DNA of 64,000 bases, from contig NZ_RRZK01000009.1 in the NCBI RefSeq assembly GCF_004348895.1, positions 248,001 to 312,000 on the forward strand, given 5' to 3'. The stretch's first letter is position 1. Each line of letters opens with the position of its first letter. A program made the position numbers and the translations under genes. Below are positions 55,477 through 64,000 of the stretch, in pieces. This stretch comes from Pseudomonas vancouverensis. GTDB taxonomy: Bacteria > Pseudomonadota > Gammaproteobacteria > Pseudomonadales > Pseudomonadaceae. Below the pieces are notes generated by a model. The model made no database searches, was not told the origin of the DNA, and was given only the letters and a program-made list of their open reading frames with translations.

Positions 55477-56469
55477 TCATGATGGCTGGAAAACCCGTGC
55501 ATCTCCATGAAGTTGTTGATCGGCGTGATAGGACGAACGCACCAAAGGCCCCGACGCGACATTCTTGAAGCCCATGCGCGTGCCTTCCTCGGCGAACCAG
55601 GCGAAGGTGTCCGGGTGCACGAAGCGCTGCACCGGCAGGTGACTGCGCGAAGGTTGCAGGTACTGGCCGAGGGTCAACATGTCGATGTCGTGTTCGCGCA
55701 TGCGTTGCATCACCTCGATCACTTCCTCGTCGGTTTCACCCAGGCCCAGCATCAGCCCGGACTTGGTGGGGATGTGGGGCACCGCCTGTTTGAATTTCTG
55801 CAGCAGGTCCAGCGACCACTCGAAGTCCGAGCCAGGTCTTGCCGCCTTGTACAGGCGCGGCACGGTTTCCAGGTTGTGGTTGAACACATCCGGTGGTTCG
55901 CTGGCGGTGATGGCCAACGCCACATCCATCCGTCCGCGATAATCGGGCACCAGGGTTTCCAGTTGCACGCCGGGCGTCAGCTTGCGGATCTCACGCAGGC
56001 AATCGACAAAGTGCCGGGCACCGCCGTCGCGCAGATCGTCGCGGTCTACCGAGGTGATCACCACGTACTTCAGGCGCAATTCGGCGATGGCCACGGCGAG
56101 GTTCTTCGGTTCATTGACGTCCAGCGGTTTTGGCCGACCATGGCCGACGTCGCAGAACGGGCAGCGACGGGTGCAGATGTCGCCCATGATCATGAAGGTC
56201 GCGGTGCCGCCGGAGAAACACTCGCCGAGGTTCGGGCACGAGGCCTCCTCGCAGACGCTGTGCAACTTGTGTTTGCGCAGCAATTGCTTGATGCGCTCGA
56301 CCTCGGGTGAGATCGGCATACGCACGCGAATCCAGTCGGGTTTGCGCGGGAACTCTTCGGTGGGAATGATCTTCACCGGAATCCGCGCGACTTTTTCAGC
56401 GCCGCGCAGTTTGCTGCCGATTTCCACTTTGGTCGGGCCTTTTTGCGCCGTTTCAGCAATGGCGGTCAT
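55477..56469 (-). CDS. lipA: lipoyl synthase
   Basis: 330 residues, ATG at 56467-56469. The auxiliary cluster cysteines are in [12 protein letters not shown] (C-x4-C-x5-C) and the radical-SAM cluster in [13 protein letters not shown] (CxxxCxxC). The C-terminal [20 protein letters not shown] and [14 protein letters not shown] are conserved. It inserts the two sulfurs of lipoic acid. Its place after gcvH and glyA suggests a paralog dedicated to lipoylating GcvH, since the main lipA usually sits beside lipB (established for Pseudomonas, PAO1 PA3996 by recollection). Confidence 0.95.
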   Translation of the reverse strand: MTAIAETAQKGPTKVEIGSKLRGAEKVARIPVKIIPTEEFPRKPDWIRVRMPISPEVERIKQLLRKHKLHSVCEEASCPNLGECFSGGTATFMIMGDICTRRCPFCDVGHGRPKPLDVNEPKNLAVAIAELRLKYVVITSVDRDDLRDGGARHFVDCLREIRKLTPGVQLETLVPDYRGRMDVALAITASEPPDVFNHNLETVPRLYKAARPGSDFEWSLDLLQKFKQAVPHIPTKSGLMLGLGETDEEVIEVMQRMREHDIDMLTLGQYLQPSRSHLPVQRFVHPDTFAWFAEEGTRMGFKNVASGPLVRSSYHADQQLHGDARVFQPS

Positions 56470-56512
56470 GATTTTTCCTTGTGCAGACAGCTAATCAGGC
56501 AGGGCACGGTTT

Positions 56513-56542
56513 CTGTGGGAGCGAGCAAGCTCGCTCCCACAG
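56513..56542. repeat. perfect REP palindrome between glyA and lipA
   Basis: Arms CTGTGGGAGCGAGC (56513-56526) and GCTCGCTCCCACAG (56529-56542) around AA: a single, fully symmetrical REP, followed by GGTTTTTT on the plus strand. On the operon strand there is no U-tract. Confidence 0.85.
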
Positions 56543-56558
56543 GTTTTTTGTTGTGTGA

Positions 56559-57815
56559 TCAGTCGCGGTAGACCGGGAAGTCCGCGCACAAGGCCGCAGC
56601 CTGGCGGGCGACATTGGCCTCGATATCGGCATCCCCCAGATGATCGAGGATGTCGCAGATCCACCCGGCCAACGCGATGCTCTGCGCTTCCTTGAAGCCA
56701 CGGCTGGTGATCGCCGGGGTGCCGATGCGCAAACCGGAGGTCACGAACGGCGATTGCGGGTCGTTGGGCACGGCGTTCTTGTTCACGGTGATACCGGCGC
56801 GGCCGAGGGCGGCGTCGGCGTCCTTGCCGGTCAGGCCCTGACGGATCAGGCTGACTAGGAACAGGTGGTTATCGGTGCCACCGGAAACCACGTCGTAACC
56901 GCGTTCGATAAACACCTTGGCCATCGCCTGGGCATTGCGGATGACTTGCGCCTGATAGGTCTTGAACGATGGCTCCAGGGCTTCCTTGAAGCACACCGCC
57001 TTGGCCGCGATCACGTGCATCAGCGGGCCGCCCTGGGCACCGGGGAATACCGCGGCGTTGAGTTTCTTCTCGATTTCTACGTTGGCCTTGGCCAGGATCA
57101 GCCCACCACGTGGACCGCGCAGGGTTTTGTGGGTGGTGGTGGTGACCACGTCGGCGTAAGGCAGCGGGTTCGGGTACAGACCGGCTGCGACCAGGCCGGC
57201 GACGTGAGCCATGTCGACGAACAGCAGGGCACCGACTTTGTCGGCGATCTGGCGGAAACGTGGGAAGTCGAGGGTCTTGGAGTAGGCCGAGAAACCGGCG
57301 ACGATCATTTTCGGTTTGCACTCGACCGCCAGGCGCTCGACTTCGTCGTAATCGATCAGGCCGGTCTTGGTGTCAATGCCGTACTGCACGGCGTTGTACA
57401 GCTTGCCCGAGGACGACACTTTCGCGCCGTGGGTCAAGTGACCGCCGTGGGCCAGGCTCATGCCGAGAATGGTGTCGCCCGGCGAAATCAGCGCGAGGTA
57501 CACGGCGCTGTTGGCGGAGGAACCGGAGTGCGGCTGGACATTGGCATAATCGGCACCGAACAGTTGCTTGGCGCGTTCGATGGCCAGTGCCTCGACCACA
57601 TCGACGTGCTCGCAACCACCGTAATAACGCTTGCCCGGATAACCTTCGGCGTACTTGTTGGTCAGACCGCTGCCCTGGGCTTGCATGACGCGACGGCTGG
57701 TGTAGTTCTCTGACGCGATCAATTCGATGTGATGTTCCTGACGTGCGTCTTCGGCGTTGATCGCGGCCAACAACTCGTCGTCGTAGCCCTTGATCTGGTC
57801 GTGTTTGCTGAACAT
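56559..57815 (-). CDS. glyA: serine hydroxymethyltransferase
   Basis: 418 residues. Interconverts serine and glycine with tetrahydrofolate. The PLP lysine is in [18 protein letters not shown] (about 226-243), the substrate region [18 protein letters not shown] near 53-70, and [14 protein letters not shown] follows. A second copy besides the main glyA is likely, as in P. aeruginosa glyA2 next to gcv genes. Start has AAGGAC upstream; it begins 34 bases after the gcvH stop. Confidence 0.97.
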   Translation of the reverse strand: MFSKHDQIKGYDDELLAAINAEDARQEHHIELIASENYTSRRVMQAQGSGLTNKYAEGYPGKRYYGGCEHVDVVEALAIERAKQLFGADYANVQPHSGSSANSAVYLALISPGDTILGMSLAHGGHLTHGAKVSSSGKLYNAVQYGIDTKTGLIDYDEVERLAVECKPKMIVAGFSAYSKTLDFPRFRQIADKVGALLFVDMAHVAGLVAAGLYPNPLPYADVVTTTTHKTLRGPRGGLILAKANVEIEKKLNAAVFPGAQGGPLMHVIAAKAVCFKEALEPSFKTYQAQVIRNAQAMAKVFIERGYDVVSGGTDNHLFLVSLIRQGLTGKDADAALGRAGITVNKNAVPNDPQSPFVTSGLRIGTPAITSRGFKEAQSIALAGWICDILDHLGDADIEANVARQAAALCADFPVYRD

Positions 57816-57849
57816 GGTGCAGTCCTTTTTTTTGAAGTGGGGAAGGGTT

Positions 57850-58233
57850 TCAGGCGTCGGCCTGTTCGGCGGTCAATTGCTCGTAGGCGGCCTGATCCAG
57901 CAGTTCGTAGAGGGCTTCAGGGTCGGCGGGTTTGAAGCGAAAGAACCAGCCTTCGCCGAGGGGATCTTCGTTGACCAGTTCCGGAGAACTTTCCAGCGCG
58001 GTGTTGACCGCAACCACTTCACCGTCCAGCGGCATGCCGATGCTGCTGGCCGCTTTTACCGATTCCAGTACCGACACCTCGGTGCCGGCGCCGAACGTTC
58101 CCAACTCGGGCACTTGCACGAACACCACATCCCCCAGGGACTGTTGGGCAAACGCGGTAATGCCCACAGTGACCAGGCCATCGGCATCGAGCCGCAGCCA
58201 TTCGTGATCGACGGTAAAGCGCAATGGGCTCAT
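57850..58233 (-). CDS. gcvH: glycine cleavage system H protein
   Basis: 127 residues from [19 protein letters not shown], with AGGAG five bases upstream. The lipoyl-lysine is in [12 protein letters not shown] (about Lys63); the C-terminal [21 protein letters not shown] is typical. H carries the methylamine intermediate between P and T proteins. The usual neighbours gcvP and gcvT are absent from this window, and glyA follows directly. Upstream lie a sigma-54 promoter and an AACAATAA motif (58243-58250) at the ribosome site. Confidence 0.95.
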   Translation of the reverse strand: MSPLRFTVDHEWLRLDADGLVTVGITAFAQQSLGDVVFVQVPELGTFGAGTEVSVLESVKAASSIGMPLDGEVVAVNTALESSPELVNEDPLGEGWFFRFKPADPEALYELLDQAAYEQLTAEQADA

Positions 58234-58242
58234 ATCCACTCC

Positions 58243-58250
58243 TTATTGTT
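58243..58250 (-). promoter_or_regulatory. AAnAAnAA motif at the gcvH ribosome-binding site
   Basis: The minus strand reads AACAATAA directly before the gcvH AGGAG, 10 bases from the ATG. Candidate Crc/Hfq site. Confidence 0.45.
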
Positions 58251-58295
58251 TTTCAGGCTCGTGACGGGGTGACGAGCAGGGTTTCAGGAGTGAAA

Positions 58296-58310
58296 GCAAG
58301 GGTGGTGCCA
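58296..58310 (-). promoter_or_regulatory. sigma-54 (-24/-12) promoter of the gcvH operon
   Basis: On the minus strand TGGCACCACCCTTGC, which fits TGGCAC-N5-TTGC exactly. It lies 63 bases upstream of the gcvH start, with the expected transcript start about 50 bases before the ATG. The nearest upstream gene encodes a sigma-54 activator. Confidence 0.88.
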
Positions 58311-58374
58311 AGGATTAATAACTGTTTTAAATCAATTAGTTAAAGTAATTATTTAAAAAAGGGACGGCATCTGT

Positions 58375-58480
58375 TGTATTGAAATCAATACAGACACGCA
58401 GCGTTCAGGATGCAAGCGCCGTGATTGTTGGCAGGGCCGTGCTTGTCTTGATTTCGTGACGCTGTATTGATTTGAAGACG
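58375..58480. promoter_or_regulatory. candidate GcsR enhancer dyads
   Basis: TGTATTGAAATCAATACA (58375-58392) is a perfect 8+2+8 palindrome. Two related half-conserved copies follow: TGTCTTGATTTCGTGACG (58444-58461) and TGTATTGATTTGAAGACG (58463-58480). All are 65-185 bases upstream of the -24/-12 promoter, a normal enhancer distance. The sites differ in sequence from the TGTAACG-type consensus that I recall for P. aeruginosa GcsR, so the assignment is tentative. Confidence 0.5.
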
Positions 58481-58502
58481 AGGAGTTCAAAAAAACGCTC
58501 AT

Positions 58503-58610
58503 CCCCTGTAGGAGCGAGCATGCTCGCGATGGTCGTCAACGATGATGTGGGCTGTCCGGTTACCCGCGGTGTGGCTAAATTCATCGCGAGCATGCTCGCT
58601 CCTACAGGGG
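58503..58610. repeat. REPIN between gcsR and the gcvH control region
   Basis: Two identical inverted 29-base arms (58503-58531 and 58582-58610) of the GTAGGAGCGAGCATGCTCGC type, separated by 50 bases. Strongest symmetrical REPIN in the window; it lies 22 bases past the gcsR stop. Confidence 0.9.
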
Positions 58611-58632
58611 GGAATGTGTTCCGTCAGGTCGC

Positions 58633-60141
<1,509 letters not shown>

Positions 60142-60211
60142 GACGGGCCTGTGAGGTGAGCGAACGTCAAATCAGTATGCCGGGCAAAATTTCCGTTTGG
60201 CGAGTGCCACG

Positions 60212-61126
60212 TCATCCGTTGCCGGTTTTGCGTGCGCTGGCGCTGAGGTCTTCAAGGAAGGCTTGCAGGATCGGCGGCGGTGCGGTGCCGCGTCGGGTGA
60301 TCACGTCGAACGGCGACTTCAGGCGCAAGCTCGCCGGGGCAAGCTGATGCATGTCACCGTTCTTGACCCATTGCGCGGCGAAGTGCTCGGGCAGAAAGCC
60401 CACGTAGGCGCCGGAGATGATCAGGATAGCGGTCGCTTCGATGTTGTCGACGGTGGCGGCGGCCTTGCTCACGCCCAGGTGTTCGAGGTCGTATTGCTGC
60501 ATGTAGCCGCGCACCACGATGCGCCCTGACTTGACCTCTTCGAGCAGCTCCTCACCTTCGGCGAGGCTGCCGTACAGCGGGTGGCGCCGTCCGCAATACA
60601 GGCCCAGCGCTTCCTGGTACAGCGGGGTGTGCTGCAGCCCCGGCACATGGATCGGGAAGTGCCCGATGGCCAGGTGCAGTCGCCCGTCGAGCACGCGCTC
60701 TTCGAGTTCCGCCGGGGTGCCGACGTACACGTTCAGGTGCACATCGTGTCCCCGTGAAACGAAGCGCTGGGTGGTGCGCGGAATCGGCGAGTCGGGGTCG
60801 GTGATGGTGGTGTCGATGATCCCCAGGTTGAGCTTGCCGCTGATGTGCTGCTTGAGCACGTCGGCGTCCATGCAGAAATTCTCTACGGCCGAGAGCAGGC
60901 GCTGGGTCGCTTCGTGAATCGCCACGCCTTGCTCGGTCAGGCGAAAGCCGCTGCGCCCGCGCTGGCACAGCTTGACCCCGAGGCGGGTTTCCAGATGGGT
61001 CATCTGTTCGCTGATGGTCGACTGCCCGGCGTTGAGCGCCGCTTGCGCCGCGGAAAAACCGCCGCAGCGGACGATCGTGGCAAACACCCTGAGTAACTTC
61101 AGATCGACATCGTGCAGCTGGATCAC
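60212..61126 (-). CDS. LysR-family transcriptional regulator
   Basis: 304 residues, GTG start (61124-61126) with AGGAG 7 bases upstream. Helix-turn-helix: VFATIVRCGGFSAAQAALNAGQSTISEQMTHLETRLGVKLC (about 14-54), then an effector domain. It is divergent from the agmatinase-family gene; a 13-base dyad TCGGCAATGCCGA lies between them at 61152-61164. Its ligand may be the ureohydrolase substrate or product. Confidence 0.9.
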   Translation of the reverse strand: MIQLHDVDLKLLRVFATIVRCGGFSAAQAALNAGQSTISEQMTHLETRLGVKLCQRGRSGFRLTEQGVAIHEATQRLLSAVENFCMDADVLKQHISGKLNLGIIDTTITDPDSPIPRTTQRFVSRGHDVHLNVYVGTPAELEERVLDGRLHLAIGHFPIHVPGLQHTPLYQEALGLYCGRRHPLYGSLAEGEELLEEVKSGRIVVRGYMQQYDLEHLGVSKAAATVDNIEATAILIISGAYVGFLPEHFAAQWVKNGDMHQLAPASLRLKSPFDVITRRGTAPPPILQAFLEDLSASARKTGNG

Positions 61127-61151
61127 CTGGAATCTCCTGCGTGTGGATGCA

Positions 61152-61164
61152 TCGGCAATGCCGA
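61152..61164. promoter_or_regulatory. LysR-type box in the divergent LysR/ureohydrolase promoter
   Basis: TCGGCAATGCCGA is a T-N11-A dyad with 6-base arms, the classical LysR recognition form, 26 bases from the LysR start and 115 bases from the ureohydrolase start. Confidence 0.5.
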
Positions 61165-61255
61165 TATGAGTATCTGATGTTTGGCATTTTTTCCACGAAA
61201 ACCTGCGCCCATAGTTTCTCCAACGGCGGTCGCCTTGCAGTTCCGCCAAGCCGAT

Positions 61256-61263
61256 AACAAGAA
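61256..61263 (+). promoter_or_regulatory. AAnAAnAA motif upstream of the ureohydrolase gene
   Basis: AACAAGAA, 15 bases before the ATG at 61279 and next to the GGAGAGG ribosome-binding site. Candidate Crc/Hfq site. Confidence 0.4.
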
Positions 61264-61278
61264 GTGGAGAGGCTAGAA

Positions 61279-62280
61279 ATGTCGAACAACGGTTATGAAT
61301 CCGGTCGCCTGAACCTGCCATTCGTGGGTCACTGCACCTTTGGCAAAGCCCCGGTGTGCACCGACTGGGATGCGCTGGACGCCGACGTCGCGGTGCTCGG
61401 CGTGCCCAATGACATGGGCACCCAGTGGCGCTCCGGCGCACGCTTCGGGCCACGGGGGATTCGTGAGGCATCGACGCTGTTTTCCTTCGGCCATGCCGGT
61501 GCCTACGATCACGAAGACGACGTGATGTACCTGACCGCTTCGGACGTGCGCATGGTCGACGTCGGCGATGCCGACATCGTTCACACCGACATGGAAACCA
61601 GCAACCAGAACACCGAGTACGCGGTTCGCAAGATCCTCGACGCCGGGGTGATGCCGGTGGTCCTGGGCGGCGATCACTCGGTGCATGCGCCGGTGATCAA
61701 GGCCTTCGAAGGGCGCGGGCCGATCCATATCATCCACTTCGACGCCCACCTGGATTTCGTCGACGAACGTCACGGCGTGCGCTACGGCCACGGCAACCCG
61801 CTGCGCCGCGCATCGGAGATGAACCACATTGTCGGCATGACCCAAATGGGCATCCGCAACGTGTCGTCGTCCAACCGCGACGACTACCAGGCCGCCCACG
61901 ATGCCGGCTCGAAAATCCTCTCGGTACGCGACGTGCGTCGCCTCGGTGTCGAGGGTGTGCTGGCGCTGATCCCGCAGAACATCAACTACTACATCACCAT
62001 CGACATCGACGGTTTCGACCCGTCCATCGCCCCCGGCACCGGCACCCCGAGCCACGGCGGTTTCCTCTACTACGAAGTGCTGGAAATCATCCAGGCGCTG
62101 GCCAAACGCAGCAAGGGCAACATCGTCGGCATGGACCTGGTGGAAGTGGCGCCGGTCTACGACCCGACCGGCATGACCTCGATTCTCGCCGCGCAACTGT
62201 TGCTCAACAGCATCGGTTTCATCTTCCACGAGCGCGGTAAGGTACGGGCCGCCGCCGAGAGCGAAACCACGCCGGCTTAA
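61279..62280 (+). CDS. agmatinase-family ureohydrolase
   Basis: 333 residues from MSNNGYESGRLNLPFVG, with GGAGAGG upstream. The binuclear manganese site is VVLGGDHSVHAPV (His), HFDAHLDFVDE (Asp, His, Asp) and ITIDIDGFDPSIAPGTGTP (two Asp). These hydrolyse guanidino compounds to urea and an amine. The family includes agmatinase, guanidinobutyrase (GbuA) and guanidinopropionase (GpuA); which substrate applies cannot be told from the sequence. A neighbouring aldehyde dehydrogenase and a divergent LysR gene point to a catabolic pathway for a guanidino acid or amine. Confidence 0.9.
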   Translation: MSNNGYESGRLNLPFVGHCTFGKAPVCTDWDALDADVAVLGVPNDMGTQWRSGARFGPRGIREASTLFSFGHAGAYDHEDDVMYLTASDVRMVDVGDADIVHTDMETSNQNTEYAVRKILDAGVMPVVLGGDHSVHAPVIKAFEGRGPIHIIHFDAHLDFVDERHGVRYGHGNPLRRASEMNHIVGMTQMGIRNVSSSNRDDYQAAHDAGSKILSVRDVRRLGVEGVLALIPQNINYYITIDIDGFDPSIAPGTGTPSHGGFLYYEVLEIIQALAKRSKGNIVGMDLVEVAPVYDPTGMTSILAAQLLLNSIGFIFHERGKVRAAAESETTPA

Positions 62281-62337
62281 GGGCAGGCCGAACATCGAAA
62301 CCACAGCACCGGCAGTGCCTGACTGCCGGTCAGAGAG

Positions 62338-62345
62338 AATAAAAA
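62338..62345 (+). promoter_or_regulatory. AAnAAnAA motif overlapping the aldehyde dehydrogenase start
   Basis: AATAAAAA ends on the A of the ATG at 62345, just downstream of the AGAGAG ribosome site. Candidate Crc/Hfq site; A-rich sequence alone could also explain it. Confidence 0.3.
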
Positions 62346-63856
62346 TGGACACGATCGTCAAAAGTTACCTGCAGAAATTCGGCGTCAGCGAAGCGACCCA
62401 GACCTTCCTCAGCAAGGTGCAGAAAATGTTCATCGGTGGCGCCTGGGTCGAGGCCGGCGACGGTCAGACCTCGGAGGTGATCGAGCCGTCCACCGAAGGC
62501 CTGATCACGCGTATTCCCATGGGCACCACCGAGGACCTGGACCGCGCCGTGCAAGCCGCTCGCGCGCAGTTCGACGGCGGCGCCTGGCGCCAGGCCAAGC
62601 CGGCGGAGCGCGAACGCCTGATCCAGCGCCTGGCCGATCTGATCGAGCAGAACGCCGCTGAACTGGCCGAGATCGAATCCATCGACATGGGCAAGTCCGT
62701 CGCCTTCGCCAGGGACGTGGATATCCAGGGCACCGTCGACACCCTGCGTTACTTCGCCGGCTGGGCCACCAAGCTGCACGGGCGCACGGTCGAGCCTTCG
62801 CTGCCGGGCAATTACCTGGCCTACACCCGCAAGGAAGCGGTGGGCGTGGTCGGCGCCATCGTGCCGTGGAACTTCCCCCTGCAAACCATGGCCTGGAAGC
62901 TCGGCGCGGCGCTGGCGACAGGCTGCACAGTGGTGGTCAAACCCGCTGAACTGACCTCGCTCTCGGCCCTGCGATTTGCCGAGCTGGTGCAGGAAGCGGG
63001 CATTCCGGACGGTGTGATCAATATCGTCACCGGACGCGGTAGCGTGGTCGGCGCGGCCATGGCCACCCACCCTGGCATCGACAAGCTGACCTTCACCGGA
63101 TCGACCCCGGTCGGGCGTACAGTCGGGCGCGCGGCATTAGACGAAATGAAGCGACTTACCCTGGAACTGGGAGGAAAATCACCGGTAATCGTCTTTGCCG
63201 ATGCGGACATTCCGGCGGCGGCGCAAGCGGTGGCCAACGGGGTGTTTTTCAACTCGGGACAGGTGTGCGACGCCGGTACGCGCGCCTATGTGCATCGCAG
63301 CGTCTACGAGCAGTTCCTGAGTGAACTGATCGCCTACACGCGCACCCTGAAAATGGCCCCGGGCCTGGACCCGGACTGCTTCATCGGCCCGCTGGTGTCG
63401 GCCCTGCAAAAGCAGCGGGTGACCGAGTACATCGAGACCGGCAAGGCCGAAGGCGCCGAATTGGTCTACGGCGGCCAGGCGGTCGATGGCCCGGGCTTTT
63501 TCGTCGAGCCGACCATCTTCGCCCATTGCCGCAATGACATGCGCATTGTCCAGGAAGAGATCTTCGGCCCGGTGCTGGTGACGGCACCCTTCGACGACGA
63601 GGAAGAAGCGCTGGCCCTGGCCAACGACTCGCCTTACGGCCTGGCAGCGGCCTTGTATTCCAACGACCTGGGCAAGGTGCACAGCCTGATCCCACGCCTC
63701 AAGGCCGGCTCGGTCTACGTCAACGCCCACGGCACCCTCGATCCGTCGATGCCGTTCGGTGGCTACAAGCAGTCCGGCTTCGGCAAGGACCTGGGCGCCG
63801 AGCAGCTCGATTACCTGCTCGAAACCAAGGCGGTGTGGATCACCTTGCCGAGCTGA
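62345..63856 (+). CDS. NAD(P)-dependent aldehyde dehydrogenase
   Basis: 503 residues from MDTIVKSYLQKFGVSEATQ. The catalytic Cys is in GVFFNSGQVCDAGTRAYVH and the Glu in LTLELGGKSPVIV; FTGSTPVGRTVGRAA (FTGST) begins the cofactor region. Belongs to the ALDH superfamily near the DhaS/betaine aldehyde group. It likely oxidises an aminoaldehyde formed from the ureohydrolase product. It is 64 bases after that gene and probably co-transcribed. Confidence 0.95.
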   Translation: MDTIVKSYLQKFGVSEATQTFLSKVQKMFIGGAWVEAGDGQTSEVIEPSTEGLITRIPMGTTEDLDRAVQAARAQFDGGAWRQAKPAERERLIQRLADLIEQNAAELAEIESIDMGKSVAFARDVDIQGTVDTLRYFAGWATKLHGRTVEPSLPGNYLAYTRKEAVGVVGAIVPWNFPLQTMAWKLGAALATGCTVVVKPAELTSLSALRFAELVQEAGIPDGVINIVTGRGSVVGAAMATHPGIDKLTFTGSTPVGRTVGRAALDEMKRLTLELGGKSPVIVFADADIPAAAQAVANGVFFNSGQVCDAGTRAYVHRSVYEQFLSELIAYTRTLKMAPGLDPDCFIGPLVSALQKQRVTEYIETGKAEGAELVYGGQAVDGPGFFVEPTIFAHCRNDMRIVQEEIFGPVLVTAPFDDEEEALALANDSPYGLAAALYSNDLGKVHSLIPRLKAGSVYVNAHGTLDPSMPFGGYKQSGFGKDLGAEQLDYLLETKAVWITLPS

Positions 63857-64000
63857 CGCGCGTCCCTAAAGGTGAATGCGATTTCAGCAACAACGCCAGG
63901 TAGGCACGGGCAACAATGAACCTGTGGCGAGGGAGCTTGCTCCCGCTGGGTCGCGAAGCGGCCCCTCTTTTAAAAAAAGAACAGGACTGCTGCGCAGTCC
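63857..64000. repeat. REP of the GCGAGGGAGC family at the window end
   Basis: CCTGTGGCGAGGGAGCTTGC (63921-63940) continuing TCCCGCTGGG, matching the left arm of the REPIN at 53862. Its partner arm would lie beyond the window. The final bases (AAAAAAAGAACAGGACTGC) contain no recognised gene. Confidence 0.75.

Overview
The window is a GC-rich stretch of Pseudomonas chromosome, most like the P. fluorescens group. Three things suggest this. The gene order nuo / aceA / purB-hflD-mnmA / idh-icd / cspD-clpS-clpA / infA-bpt-aat-trxB / ftsK-lolA-rarA-crcB-serS-cysG-tus matches what I remember of the P. aeruginosa PAO1 PA2604-PA2642 region. NuoC and NuoD are fused, and there is both a monomeric Idh and a dimeric Icd. 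Intergenic spaces carry REP palindromes of the GTGGGAGCGAGCTTGCTCGC type. I see no tRNA, rRNA, insertion sequence, prophage or CRISPR array. Assignments rest on reading the translated sequences and on recalled family knowledge; no database search was run.

Layout. 1-8355 (minus strand): the 5' half of the complex I operon, nuoA-B-CD-E-F-G and a partial nuoH. 8791-13143 (minus): an accessory cassette of APC permease, cupin dioxygenase-like protein, LysR regulator and glutamate-1-semialdehyde-aminomutase-like aminotransferase. 13427-25800: isocitrate and purine metabolism and tRNA modification: aceA, a secretin-N-like periplasmic protein, a GNAT protein, the ribosomal oxygenase roxA, purB, hflD, mnmA, nudJ, idh and the divergent icd. 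25876-31978: cspD, the N-degron genes clpS, clpA, bpt and aat, plus infA and trxB. 32287-39839 (plus): ftsK, lolA, rarA, crcB, serS, cysG. 39966-43896 (minus): a glutathionyl-hydroquinone reductase-like protein, a TrpD2/YbiB protein, the tusDCBE sulfur relay and a small hypothetical protein.

43988-53834 is an accessory stretch: a lipoprotein, GNAT, hemerythrin, NudK, Ogt, gamma-glutamyltransferase, isochorismatase, TetR, a LuxR solo, a YtcJ-type amidohydrolase and a TorF-type porin. 53975-60141 (minus) is a glycine locus: gcvH, glyA, lipA, a VanX-like D-Ala-D-Ala dipeptidase and a YkuD L,D-transpeptidase-like protein, with a GcsR-type sigma-54 activator upstream. A canonical -24/-12 promoter and TGT-N-TTGA dyads lie between gcsR and gcvH. 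60212-63856 holds a LysR regulator divergent from an agmatinase-family ureohydrolase and an aldehyde dehydrogenase.

The points most worth a second look are: (i) the permease/cupin/LysR/aminotransferase cassette, which could be a beta-amino-acid or aryl-ketone pathway; (ii) the gcvH-glyA-lipA operon, which lacks gcvP and gcvT, has a visible sigma-54 promoter and continues into two peptidoglycan enzymes; (iii) AAnAAnAA Crc/Hfq-type motifs at or near the ribosome-binding sites of the catabolic genes; and (iv) many REP/REPIN elements of two families.
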